Below the pieces are notes generated by a model. That model was given only the letters and a program-made list of their open reading frames with translations. It had not been told where the DNA came from and searched no databases. The position numbers and the translations under genes were made by a program. A stretch of DNA of 43,071 nt from Lachnospiraceae bacterium UBA7093 (GTDB taxonomy: Bacteria > Bacillota > Clostridia > Lachnospirales > Lachnospiraceae), in assembly GCA_002492465.1 (NCBI GenBank), contig DKYT01000025.1, positions 1-43,071 of the forward strand, written 5' to 3'. Below, piece after piece: positions 8,044 through 15,828 of this stretch; within the stretch, counting starts at the first letter, position 1; each line of letters opens with the position of its first letter.

Positions 8044-9417
8044 ATGGCAGTTATGAAAAAACAACGGATGTGCCGTCCTTATGTTCAAGAAAAAAGGGTG
8101 CAGCAGAAAAGGCAAATGATGGTCGCAGGTTTACTTTTGATTCTGCTGTTTTTTCTTGGCGGATGTGGAAAAAAAGCGCATGCCGTCAACCCGGATGAGG
8201 CTGTGACGGAGGGCACCGTATCCGGGGATAAAGAGTCAAAGGATATTCAATCGTTTACCCAGCCGAGGGAAACCAGGGAAGCGGAGGCAACCGAGGAGAC
8301 AGAAGAACCTCTGGAAAAAGTTGAGGATGAAGCGCAGGAGGAGAAGGTAGTCCGTCCCAAGGTGAAGGGAATTTTCGTGACAGGACCTATGGCAGGCAGC
8401 TCCAACATGGAGCATCTGATTCAGCTGGTAGAGGAAACAGAATTAAATACCATTGTGATAGATGTAAAGAACGACGAGGGCAGGATCACATATGGCATGG
8501 AGATTCCCAGCGTACAGGAGACGGGAGCCGGTATTAGCTATGTGCAGGATATGAAAGCACTGATGAAAAAGTGCAAGGAGAAAAATATTTATTTGATTGC
8601 CAGAATCGTGACCTTTAAGGATCCTTTTCTCGCCAGGGAAAAGCCGGAATGGTGCATTCATAATACGGACGGCAGTATTTTTCTGGATAAGGGAGGACTT
8701 ACATGGCTGAATCCTTATAACCGGGAGGTATGGGAATATCTTTTGGATATTGCGGAGGAATCGTTGGCAATGGGATTTGATGAAGTGCAGTTTGACTATA
8801 TACGCTTTTCTACTGACAGCGGCATGGAAAATGTGGACTTTGGAGAGGCAGGAGAACAAAAGGACAGGGAAGCGATTATAACGGATTTCGTAAAGTATGC
8901 ATCAGAGAGACTACATAAACTGGGAGGAGCTCTTTCAGCCGACGTTTATGGAGTTGTGATCGACAGCGAGGGGGATCAGCAGATTGTAGGACAGGATTAT
9001 GTGGAAATGTCCAGGTATTTGGACTATATCAGCCCCATGGTTTACCCTTCACACTATGGTCCTTATAATTATAATATTCCTGTGCCTGATGCGGAGCCTT
9101 ACAGGCTGGTACTGACAGCGCTCCAATCGTCCAGAAAGGTATTGGCGGGAATACCGCCGGAAACCGTTTCAGGAAATTCGGGAGAGGAATATACTGCAGA
9201 AGAAATAGCAGCTCTTTTGCCCATGGAGGGAATCCGCGCGCAGGTTCGCCCATGGCTTCAGGACTTTACCGCCACTTGGGTGAAGGGGCATATCAGCTAT
9301 GGACCGGAGGAAATCAGGGATCAGATACAGGCTGTTTATGATGCAGGTTATGAAGAATGGATTTTGTGGAATGCAGCTAACCGATATACGGAGGAAGGGC
9401 TGCTGAAAGAGGATTAA
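8044..9417 (+). CDS. DUF4015 putative glycoside hydrolase lipoprotein
   Basis: A 457-residue extracytoplasmic protein. A long N-terminal positive stretch leads to a hydrophobic segment ending in the lipobox-like FLGGC (C about 42), then an acidic Glu/Thr-rich linker (about 50-100). The catalytic-like domain follows, with VKGIFVTG, LNTIVIDVKNDEG, YLIARIVTFKDPFLA, WLNPYNREVWEYLLDIAEE, FDEVQFDYIRFS and YISPMVYPSHYG, the pattern of the DUF4015 (putative TIM-barrel glycosyl hydrolase) family. The substrate is unknown; D and E residues in VQFDYIRF are active-site candidates. The ribosome binding site GGGAGG is near 8031. Its insertion between trmN6 and rsmI is not seen in Bacillus. Confidence 0.85.
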   Translation: MAVMKKQRMCRPYVQEKRVQQKRQMMVAGLLLILLFFLGGCGKKAHAVNPDEAVTEGTVSGDKESKDIQSFTQPRETREAEATEETEEPLEKVEDEAQEEKVVRPKVKGIFVTGPMAGSSNMEHLIQLVEETELNTIVIDVKNDEGRITYGMEIPSVQETGAGISYVQDMKALMKKCKEKNIYLIARIVTFKDPFLAREKPEWCIHNTDGSIFLDKGGLTWLNPYNREVWEYLLDIAEESLAMGFDEVQFDYIRFSTDSGMENVDFGEAGEQKDREAIITDFVKYASERLHKLGGALSADVYGVVIDSEGDQQIVGQDYVEMSRYLDYISPMVYPSHYGPYNYNIPVPDAEPYRLVLTALQSSRKVLAGIPPETVSGNSGEEYTAEEIAALLPMEGIRAQVRPWLQDFTATWVKGHISYGPEEIRDQIQAVYDAGYEEWILWNAANRYTEEGLLKED

Positions 9418-9421
9418 AGCG

Positions 9422-10261
9422 ATGACAGGAACCCTATATTTATGTGCAACACCCATAGGAAATTTAAAGGATATGACGCCCCGTGTGGTGGATACGCTAA
9501 GAGAAGTAGATATGATTGCAGCGGAAGATACCAGAAACAGCATTAAGCTGTTGAATCATTTTGAGATCAAAACGCCTATGACAAGCTATCATGAATACAA
9601 CAAGATAGAGAAGGCGGAGCAGATTGTATCCTGGCTTCGGAAGGGAAAAAATGTTGCGTTGGTCACAGATGCGGGGACGCCGGCGATATCCGATCCGGGG
9701 GAGGTACTGGTGGATCAATGTCTGAAGGAGGGGATTCCGGTTACCTCGCTGCCGGGCTGCTGCGCATTGATTACAGCCCTTACGCTCTCAGGACTTTCCA
9801 CAAGAAGGTTTTGTTTTGAAGGTTTTCTGCCCGCGGATAAAAAAGAAAAGAAATTTGTTCTGGAGGAACTTAGCAGAGAAACGCGCACAATGATCTTGTA
9901 TGAAGCGCCCCATCATTTGAAAAGGACGCTGACAGAGTTGTATGAGACATTAGGGGAGCGCCGTGTTACTTTGTGCCGGGAGCTGACGAAGCGTTTTGAA
10001 ACGGTTTTTCCCACAACTCTTGAGAAAGCATTGGTCTTTTATGAGGACAATGAGCCTAAAGGAGAGTATGTATTGGTGATAGAGGGGCTGGATCCTAAGA
10101 TTTTGGAGAGAGAGGAGCAGGCGCAGTGGGAGCAGCTTACAATTAAGGAGCATATGGAGTTTTACGAGGGTCAGGGAATTGACAGAAAGGAAGCAATGAA
10201 AAAAGTGGCGGCTGACCGGGGGATGGGCAAACGGGATGTGTATCAGGCGTTGCTTTCATAG
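9422..10261 (+). CDS. rsmI: 16S rRNA (cytidine(1402)-2'-O)-methyltransferase
   Basis: A 279-residue tetrapyrrole-methylase-fold enzyme that 2'-O-methylates C1402 in the decoding centre of 16S rRNA. Hallmarks are GTLYLCATPIGNLKDMTPR, AAEDTRNSIKLLNHF, ALVTDAGTPAISDPG and FEGFLPADKKEK. It closes the housekeeping cluster, as yabC does in Bacillus, and starts 5 bases after the DUF4015 gene with AAAGAGGA at about 9405 as ribosome binding site. Full length for the family. Confidence 0.97.
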   Translation: MTGTLYLCATPIGNLKDMTPRVVDTLREVDMIAAEDTRNSIKLLNHFEIKTPMTSYHEYNKIEKAEQIVSWLRKGKNVALVTDAGTPAISDPGEVLVDQCLKEGIPVTSLPGCCALITALTLSGLSTRRFCFEGFLPADKKEKKFVLEELSRETRTMILYEAPHHLKRTLTELYETLGERRVTLCRELTKRFETVFPTTLEKALVFYEDNEPKGEYVLVIEGLDPKILEREEQAQWEQLTIKEHMEFYEGQGIDRKEAMKKVAADRGMGKRDVYQALLS

Positions 10262-10351
10262 AGGCTTTCTATTGTAGTTAGAAGGTAATTTTCATAAATA
10301 ATTCAGAGGGAAGCGTCATAGGATGCTAAAAAGAAGAAAAAGGATTTTTTT

Positions 10352-10987
10352 ATGCTGAATTATATATGGGCAGGAATGATTGTGCTGGGCATTGTTTTTG
10401 GCGCTATAAACGGAAATATGAAGGAGGTTACGGAAGCAGCGCTGGACAGTGCAGGGGAGGCGGTATCTTTATGTATTGCGATGGCGGGGATTATGGCGCT
10501 ATGGGTAGGGCTTATGGAGATCGCAGAGAGTTCGGGGCTGATTCTGAAGCTTACGGATAAGCTGTCGCCCTTTATTTCCTTTATGTTTCCAAGATTGCCG
10601 AAGAAGCATAAGGCGAGGGACTATATTTCCATGAATGTGATTGCCAATGTGTTGGGGCTGGGGTGGGCTTGCACGCCGGCGGGCTTGAAGGCAATGGAGG
10701 AACTGGCGAAACTGGAGGAAGAGCGAGGAAATCCGGCGTATCTGCCAGGGAGTGTTGGCACAAAAGGTAGCAAAACGGAGAGGGTTGCCAGTAATGAGAT
10801 GTGCACGTTTTTGATATTGAATATTTCATCATTACAGTTGATTCCGGTGAACATGATTGCTTACCGGCAGCAGTACGGCAGTGTGAACCCGGCGGGGATT
10901 ATTGCACCGGCGATTGTGGCGACATTTATCAGTACGTTGACGGCGGTGGTGTATTGTAAGGTGAAGGATAGAAGGCGGAGGAGCTGA
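10352..10987 (+). CDS. spmA: spore maturation protein A (Gate domain)
   Basis: A 211-residue integral membrane protein of the SpmA/nucleoside-recognition (Gate) family, needed in Bacillus for full spore-core dehydration. Motifs are AALDSAGEAVSLCIAMAGIMALWVGLMEIAE, PRLPKKHKARDYISMN and NVLGLGWACTPAGLKAMEEL, with several membrane helices. The usual partner spmB should follow directly; here the next gene is convergent and unrelated. The 68-residue segment LEEERGNPAYLPGSVGTKGSKTERVASNEMCTF includes a typical variable loop. AAAAAGGA precedes ATG 10352. Confidence 0.93.
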   Translation: MLNYIWAGMIVLGIVFGAINGNMKEVTEAALDSAGEAVSLCIAMAGIMALWVGLMEIAESSGLILKLTDKLSPFISFMFPRLPKKHKARDYISMNVIANVLGLGWACTPAGLKAMEELAKLEEERGNPAYLPGSVGTKGSKTERVASNEMCTFLILNISSLQLIPVNMIAYRQQYGSVNPAGIIAPAIVATFISTLTAVVYCKVKDRRRRS

Positions 10988-11003
10988 ATATTCTCCGCTT
11001 TTG
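10975..11003 (+). terminator. intrinsic terminator overlapping the spmA stop
   Basis: GCGGAGGA (10975-10982) pairs with TTCTCCGC (10991-10998), eight pairs including one G-U, with an 8-base loop, followed by TTTTG. The T-run is short, so strength is moderate. Confidence 0.55.
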
Positions 11004-11067
11004 TATATGATAAGATATTTTTAAGAATTGAAATATTAAAAAAATTTTGTTTTATAGAAATCACTTA

Positions 11068-11107
11068 AAAGCGGTATTAATGAACTGAAAATAATTAATA
11101 CCGCTTT
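11068..11107. terminator. 14-bp inverted repeat between convergent genes
   Basis: AAAGCGGTATTAAT (11068-11081) is perfectly repeated in reverse at 11094-11107 with a 12-base loop. It lies 17 bases past the hemerythrin stop and 80 past spmA. The T-tracts on either side are short (about four bases in the minus direction), so it may act as a bidirectional terminator or as an mRNA 3' end stabiliser. Confidence 0.6.
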
Positions 11108-11123
11108 CAATATGGAGTAACTA

Positions 11124-12005
11124 TTATTCTAATTTAATACAAAAGGCAAAATAACCGCGTCCGGTATTAAGCAGCAAACTATAATCAAAAACTTCTAAAA
11201 AGAATGTTTTTCTAAACTGTTCCAGCGTCATAAAATGGCTGCTTTCTAATTGATATTGTGCAGACAAGCGGCAGTGTATGCCAAGCTGTTCCGCAATTCG
11301 CAATGAAAGTTCTTTGCCGGCATTCATGACCAATTTATCCATTTTTGTCAGGGACATATCCAGCATAGCGCTGACGACCCTTAATACCAGGCTTTCTTCC
11401 AGTACCATAAAAATTTGTGTTTTTTCTGCTTTTTTTGAGCGATATGTCAATCGAATGACAATGCTGTCTCCGAAGTCATCTCCGCTGTAATGCTCACTGA
11501 CAATTTGGGTTTGTGATCTAAAAATTTCCTGTATGGTAATTATCAGCGAATCTTCCAGAGCGATTAGATCTGCCCCGGCGTTGTCCTGTTTCCATTTATT
11601 TGAGACTTTGCCTGTAATAGCGAGATCTTCGATCATAATATGGGCGGTAAGCCATCCAAGGCAGATGCCGAGAAAGTGATGAATAGATTCCTGAGAATAA
11701 TTTGATTCTGTAAGTTCTTTTTCTAATGCCGGAAGTGTTTTATATCGCATGTCGTCATGCAGGCGTTTGTGTATTTCGTAACCTTTGTAGCCAATCGACT
11801 GCATATAGGTTTCCTCATCAGTGAAGTGTTCTATGGCATAACTCTTAAAGTATTTGATACCTTCGGCACATGCCCATTGTCCGTTATTTTCATCTTTGCT
11901 CAAATGGATGAGTTTGCGTACGATTGAAAAGAGCTTTTGATGTGCATTGTCGATGGAATTAACTCCGATGTTAAACCGTTCGTTCCATTCAGCTTTTTCA
12001 GACAT
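11124..12005 (-). CDS. bacteriohemerythrin fused to a CheX-like domain
   Basis: A 293-residue two-domain protein. Residues 1-135 form a bacteriohemerythrin with all seven di-iron ligands at family spacing: H22, H60, E64, H79, H83, H122 and D127. Such domains bind O2 reversibly or sense it. Residues about 145-293 resemble the CheX/CheC-type chemotaxis phosphatase fold: beta strand DSIVIRLTY, VLEESLVLRVVSAML, a helix KMDKLVMNAGKELSLRIAEQL and the closing strand GRGYFAFCIKLE. CheX uses an E-x-x-N pair; here E232 is kept but the Asn position is L235, so phosphatase activity is doubtful. The domain call rests on pattern, not alignment. It is monocistronic on the minus strand. Confidence 0.85.
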   Translation of the reverse strand: MSEKAEWNERFNIGVNSIDNAHQKLFSIVRKLIHLSKDENNGQWACAEGIKYFKSYAIEHFTDEETYMQSIGYKGYEIHKRLHDDMRYKTLPALEKELTESNYSQESIHHFLGICLGWLTAHIMIEDLAITGKVSNKWKQDNAGADLIALEDSLIITIQEIFRSQTQIVSEHYSGDDFGDSIVIRLTYRSKKAEKTQIFMVLEESLVLRVVSAMLDMSLTKMDKLVMNAGKELSLRIAEQLGIHCRLSAQYQLESSHFMTLEQFRKTFFLEVFDYSLLLNTGRGYFAFCIKLE

Positions 12006-12072
12006 GAGGTTCCTTTATCAGATAGGGAAATATCCCATTCGTTTTTGTTTATGAAATCCGAGATATCTTACT

Positions 12073-12100
12073 ATGTTAACGATCAAATAAACAGTGTCAA
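12073..12100 (-). promoter_or_regulatory. sigma-A type promoter for the hemerythrin gene
   Basis: On the minus strand TTGACA (12100-12095) and TAACAT (12078-12073) are separated by 16 bases, about 70 bases before the start codon. The -35 box is perfect and the -10 box is moderate. Confidence 0.6.
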
Positions 12101-12190
12101 ATGTCAGTTACCTAAAAATGAATACGGTAGGGTATTAACTGGATTTCAAAATATTTTTAGAATACTATATGTCGAGAAATGGCATGTGGT

Positions 12191-12222
12191 GTCAGTTTTT
12201 GCAAATATATTTTTAAACTGAC
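12191..12222. repeat. inverted repeat upstream of the C45 hydrolase gene
   Basis: GTCAGTTT (12191-12198) and AAACTGAC (12215-12222) form 8-base arms around a 16-base A+T-rich spacer. ATGTCAGTT also occurs at 12101-12109. This could be an operator or simply a hairpin. Nothing else is evident in 12006-12294 except the divergent promoter. Confidence 0.4.
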
Positions 12223-12294
12223 AAAACACAGCAGAAAAAGAGAGGAAATATACACCAGATCGGAGTATTCTTATCCGTAAAGGAGGATAAGAAG

Positions 12295-13362
12295 ATGTAT
12301 CATTTAAGATTAAAAGGCGATCACTATGAAATGGGCGTGAAGCGGGGAAAAATTTTTAAAAGGTATCAAATTTCTTTTCCACTTCAATTAGATCATTTTC
12401 AGTTGGAGCATGGGAAACAAAGCGAGGAGATTTTAAGGAAGTTTTTCCCGGAGGTATGTGAGGAAATAAGGGGAGTGAGCGATGTCCTAGGGGTGGAATA
12501 TTTGCAATTTGCTTCATGGATGTTGTGTATGGGATGCTGCATGTATAATTTAGAAAATAATATTCCTGTAGAAATTCATGGGTGCACTGCTTTTGCATAT
12601 ACAAGGGGCGGCAGAGTAATATATGGCAGAAACAATGACCTGCCGCCTTATTTGCGGGATGGAAGTAAAAGTGAAATTTATGCACCTGAAAATGGAAACA
12701 GGTTTCATATTACCACCTCTTCCTTTATCAATGGAGAAGAGGGACTAAATGAACATGGTCTTGCTGTTGCAATGACATTTGTAATGACAGATCTTGCAAA
12801 AATTCAGGCGGGGTTCAATTCCTGTTTTATCGTAAGGTACCTGCTTGAAAAAGCAAATAATACAGAGCAGGCAATTTCCTTGCTTATGGACTTGCCAATA
12901 GCTTCCAATTGTAATATTTTAGTTGCGGATAAATGTGGCAGTATGGCGGTGGTTGAATGCACGCCAACGATTAAAAGAATCCGGGAGGGAGAGCAGGTTC
13001 AAGATGGCAAAATAGTTTGTACTGTAAATAGTTTTATATCTGAGGAATTGAAGCCGTATGATGATGCGAAAGGGAATGATTATGATTCTCAAAAACGGTA
13101 CAGGGTCGTTCTGGACAGTTTTTCCTTGGGGCGTATTAGAAAGGATTATATTGAAACTACCAAAGAGCTTTTAAAAGGCGATTATGGATTCATGTGCCAA
13201 TATGACAGCGAGCCGGACTTTGAAACAGTTTGGAGTTCCATATTTGATTTGGAAAATCTGGTCATTTATCGTGCAGAGGGCGACCCAAGAAAAAAGAACT
13301 TTATGAGAGATAACAGGCTTCACAACATTAAGTTTAAGACTCAAAAGGCGGTTGAAACTTAA
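12295..13362 (+). CDS. C45-type N-terminal nucleophile hydrolase/acyltransferase
   Basis: A 355-residue protein of the peptidase C45/acyl-CoA:6-aminopenicillanate acyltransferase-like family. Members are proenzymes that cleave themselves before a Cys, which then is the catalytic nucleophile. The candidate is C97 in EIHGCTAFAY, preceded by Gly, followed by GRNNDLPPY at 111-119; fungal acyltransferase has the same layout and length. N-terminal LRLKGDHYEMGVKRGK is also typical. There is no signal peptide, so it is cytoplasmic. The substrate is unknown: amide hydrolysis or acyl transfer on small molecules is likely. It has a strong ribosome binding site, AAGGAGGATAAG, and is probably transcribed alone. 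Confidence 0.85.
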   Translation: MYHLRLKGDHYEMGVKRGKIFKRYQISFPLQLDHFQLEHGKQSEEILRKFFPEVCEEIRGVSDVLGVEYLQFASWMLCMGCCMYNLENNIPVEIHGCTAFAYTRGGRVIYGRNNDLPPYLRDGSKSEIYAPENGNRFHITTSSFINGEEGLNEHGLAVAMTFVMTDLAKIQAGFNSCFIVRYLLEKANNTEQAISLLMDLPIASNCNILVADKCGSMAVVECTPTIKRIREGEQVQDGKIVCTVNSFISEELKPYDDAKGNDYDSQKRYRVVLDSFSLGRIRKDYIETTKELLKGDYGFMCQYDSEPDFETVWSSIFDLENLVIYRAEGDPRKKNFMRDNRLHNIKFKTQKAVET

Positions 13363-13436
13363 TACCTGAAAGCGTAAAATATCAAGAAAGATAATATAAG
13401 GTTTTGCAATATATGAAAGAGACGGTATTGTAACGG

Positions 13437-13745
13437 ATGGGTCGGATTTTGGATGAAGATTTAATCTATGAGATTCTTTCGGTGGTGGAAGAAATCCCGG
13501 AAGGGTGTGTTGCCACTTACGGTCAGATTGCGCGTTTAATTGGCAGGGATAAAAATGCAAGGCTTGTGGGAAAGGTGCTTAGCATGTCTGAATTTTATGG
13601 GGAATATCCTTGCCATAGAGTGGTTAATCATGCAGGACGGATGGTTCCGGGATGGCAGGAGCAAAAACACTTGCTCTTCCGGGAGGGCGTCCCTTTCAAG
13701 GATGATTTTCATGTGGATTTGAAACGATGCCAGTGGGATTGTTAA
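13437..13745 (+). CDS. stand-alone MGMT-domain protein with intact PCHR motif
   Basis: A 102-residue protein covering only the C-terminal DNA-binding domain of O6-alkylguanine-DNA alkyltransferases. The winged helix IPEGCVATYGQIARLIG and the PCHRVV motif (C59) are present. Alkyltransferase-like (Atl) proteins of this size usually have Trp or another residue in place of the Cys; here the acceptor Cys is retained, so it might repair DNA itself rather than only flag lesions. The region after C59 (NHAGRMVPG) is shortened compared with Ogt. The ribosome binding site is weak (AGAGACGG near 13420). It lies 31 bases before a full-length Ogt-type gene. Confidence 0.85.
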   Translation: MGRILDEDLIYEILSVVEEIPEGCVATYGQIARLIGRDKNARLVGKVLSMSEFYGEYPCHRVVNHAGRMVPGWQEQKHLLFREGVPFKDDFHVDLKRCQWDC

Positions 13746-13776
13746 AAATATTTTGGAGCTAAGGAGAAAACAGAAT

Positions 13777-14286
13777 ATGCTATATACGACGCATTATGAA
13801 TCGCCGATAGGTTCGCTTTTGCTTGCAGAAAAAAATGGCGCTCTCGCGGGGCTTTGGATAGAGGGGCAAAAATATTATCTTGGAGCCTTGCGTGAGGAAA
13901 GGCGGGAAAATAAAGAATCAAAAATTTTGAGGGATACAAGGAATTGGCTGGATCGGTATTTTAAAGGAGAAAAACCGGCTGTCTGCGAGCTGGTGCTTGC
14001 TCCGGAGGGAAGTCAGTTCAGAAAAGCGGTCTGGGAAATACTTTGTGAAATTCCTTATGGCACAACTATCACCTATGGGGAAGTGGCACAAAAGCTTGCC
14101 GCCAGATGGGGGCTTGCAAAAATGTCAGCTCGGGCTGTGGGCGGCGCGGTAGGTCATAATCCCATATCCATTATCATTCCATGCCACCGGGTAATTGGGG
14201 CAAACGGCAGCCTGACAGGGTATGCAGGCGGGATGGAAAAGAAAGTAAAACTACTTACTTTAGAAGGTGTAAACATGGGATTTTGA
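13777..14286 (+). CDS. ogt: methylated-DNA--protein-cysteine S-methyltransferase
   Basis: A 169-residue suicide repair protein that moves methyl or alkyl groups from O6-guanine (and O4-thymine) to its own Cys. The N-terminal domain (YESPIGSLLLAEKNGALAGLWI) is complete, followed by FRKAVWEILCEIPYGTTITYGEVA and active-site IIPCHRVIG with C136. ATG 13777 follows AAGGAGA at 13761-13767; a TTG at 13753 is in frame but lies before the ribosome binding site. Together with the preceding small MGMT gene this makes a two-gene alkylation-repair unit. Confidence 0.95.
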   Translation: MLYTTHYESPIGSLLLAEKNGALAGLWIEGQKYYLGALREERRENKESKILRDTRNWLDRYFKGEKPAVCELVLAPEGSQFRKAVWEILCEIPYGTTITYGEVAQKLAARWGLAKMSARAVGGAVGHNPISIIIPCHRVIGANGSLTGYAGGMEKKVKLLTLEGVNMGF

Positions 14287-14390
14287 GCAGATTGAGACGT
14301 TGTTTTTTTGGAATTAAGATAGGACCACAGAGATTTGAATAAAAAGGGATAGACTTGACATCCAATCAGGTACAATTTTATTGGGGTGTT

Positions 14391-14426
14391 ATGCTATATA
14401 GAGCATAGCATCCTTTATTTTTATGC
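14391..14426 (+). terminator. weak hairpin with T-rich tail after ogt
   Basis: ATGCTAT (14391-14397) pairs with ATAGCAT (14405-14411) and is followed by a T-rich stretch (CCTTTATTTTTATG). The stem is A+T-rich and short, so termination would be weak. The rest of 14287-14515 holds TTGACA at 14355-14360 without a good -10 partner, and the promoter candidate at 14478. Confidence 0.35.
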
Positions 14427-14477
14427 ATTAATAAGGATCTTTATCATTTCTAAATCATTTCCGGCTATATCAATCGT

Positions 14478-14483
14478 TATAAT
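14478..14483 (+). promoter_or_regulatory. TATAAT -10 box before the sigma factor gene
   Basis: A perfect TATAAT lies 33 bases before the ATG of the ECF sigma factor. At 17-base spacing the -35 position reads TCATTT, far from consensus, so another sigma factor or an activator may be involved. Confidence 0.45.
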
Positions 14484-14515
14484 AAACAGGGGACGCCCAA
14501 AAGGAGTAAATCTTG

Positions 14516-15049
14516 ATGCGCGAAGAGATTCTGTTGAAAAAGCTGCAGGACGGAGAGGAAGGGGCATTGGAACAGTTGATTCAAGCTTACTATCCGGATA
14601 TTCTGCGATATTGTATTTGGCATGCGCCGGATCCCCACCTGGCGGAAGATGCGGCGCAGGAAACCTTTTTGAAGGCAATTAAATATCTGGGAGCCTGCAG
14701 ATTTTCGGGAAAGATGAAGGCATTTCTGTACAAGATTGCCTTGAACACGTGCAGAGATATGCAGAAAAGCAAGTGGGCAAAGAGGGTTTCTCTGGACAAG
14801 ATCGGGACGGAGCTTCCCTATAAGGAAAAGGGATTTTCGGAGGCGGAAGAAATGCTTGCAATCAGAGCATATGTCCGAGAATTGGACGAGCTGTCTTCGG
14901 AGATCGTTCTTTTGCGTTTCCGGCAAAACTTAAAGCTGCGTGAGATATCAGAGATTACCGGTTTACCGGTGCGGACGGTGCAATCCAGGCTTAGGGCTGC
15001 ACTAAAGCATATAAAACAGGAAGTGGAAGGAGGGAATTGCAGTGAATAA
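14516..15049 (+). CDS. ECF-type sigma-70 family RNA polymerase sigma factor
   Basis: A 177-residue group 4 sigma factor containing only regions 2 and 4. Region 2 spans about residues 16-80 (LIQAYYPDILRYC, DPHLAEDAAQETFLKAI, FLYKIALNTCRDM). Region 4 spans about 115-170 (ELSSEIVLLRFRQNLKLREIS, a helix-turn-helix with LPVRTVQSRLRAALKHI). It reads through AAAGGAG at 14500-14506; ATG 14516 is chosen over TTG 14513. The following gene overlaps it by 8 bases and encodes a membrane protein, the usual place for an anti-sigma factor. It probably controls its own operon with the ABC transporter; the target promoter is not shown. Confidence 0.93.
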   Translation: MREEILLKKLQDGEEGALEQLIQAYYPDILRYCIWHAPDPHLAEDAAQETFLKAIKYLGACRFSGKMKAFLYKIALNTCRDMQKSKWAKRVSLDKIGTELPYKEKGFSEAEEMLAIRAYVRELDELSSEIVLLRFRQNLKLREISEITGLPVRTVQSRLRAALKHIKQEVEGGNCSE

Positions 15050-15806
15050 GGAATGGAGTGCAAAAATGAAAAAGGCGTTGTCCGAAAAAGAACCGGCAGA
15101 CCTGAAGGGACAGATGGATCGGATGGTTAAGCTGGCGGATGTGCAGTTTGGGCAGAGCAAAAGGAAAAGAATCGGATTTTGGGGGTTGCTGATGAGGCAA
15201 GTCAACTCTGTAGGATGGTGTATTTGGGGAATGGAGGCGGCAGCAGCATTTTTGGGCAGCTTTGTTTTGGGCAGTCTTTTGAAAGATCCTTATTTTTTTA
15301 CGCCGAGAAAGATTGCATTTTATTTAAGCTGCGGAACTGTGACGGCATCGATGCTGCTTTTGCCGGTTCTTTATCGCTCGATCCGTTTTAGGATGATAGA
15401 GGTGGAGAGCGCAGCGTATTTTTCTTATAAAAGGCTTTTGGTTTCCCGGTTTCTGCTGTTTTTCGCAGGAGAAGTGGCGGGAATGGGAGTAATGGGCGTA
15501 ATTGCATATGGGAGGCAGCTTATGAGCGGAAGCATGTTGATTTATGTGCTGGTGCCGATGCTGTTGACTGGGGAGGGAATTTTAATTTTTTTGAAAAGAT
15601 CGTCGCCAGATAAATTGTGCATTCACTATGCCTGCTATGATGGGGTGCTGCTTTTACTGCTTTGTGTAGTGTATAGGGCGGTTCCTCAGATCTACGATGG
15701 AAAATATGGAAGTATTTTAACGGCGACAGGTATAATACTGCTGGGCTGCTCCATCCGGCAATGTATGAGGTTGATAAAGCAGCCGGAAGAAGCATTATAT
15801 GTGTGA
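15042..15806 (+). CDS. multi-pass membrane protein, possible anti-sigma or ABC partner
   Basis: A 254-residue protein starting at GTG 15042 behind GGAAGGAGGG and overlapping the sigma gene. The first 50 residues are hydrophilic and charged (MKKALSEKEPADLKGQMDRMVKL), consistent with a cytoplasmic sigma-binding tail. About six hydrophobic segments follow. I recognise no family. Its place between an ECF sigma factor and an ABC ATPase suggests either anti-sigma function or a membrane subunit of the transporter; neither can be proved from the sequence. Confidence 0.75.
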   Translation: MNKEWSAKMKKALSEKEPADLKGQMDRMVKLADVQFGQSKRKRIGFWGLLMRQVNSVGWCIWGMEAAAAFLGSFVLGSLLKDPYFFTPRKIAFYLSCGTVTASMLLLPVLYRSIRFRMIEVESAAYFSYKRLLVSRFLLFFAGEVAGMGVMGVIAYGRQLMSGSMLIYVLVPMLLTGEGILIFLKRSSPDKLCIHYACYDGVLLLLLCVVYRAVPQIYDGKYGSILTATGIILLGCSIRQCMRLIKQPEEALYV

Positions 15807-15828
15807 TACCATAACAGGAGGAAAAAAT

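Noticed and set aside
11937..12221. Plus-strand frame of 94 codons across the hemerythrin start and its upstream region
   Set aside because: It runs opposite the hemerythrin N terminus and through its promoter, without ribosome binding site or recognisable sequence.
14386..14682. Plus-strand frame overlapping the start of the sigma factor gene
   Set aside because: Out of frame with the sigma factor, no ribosome binding site, and its second half is a shadow of region 2.
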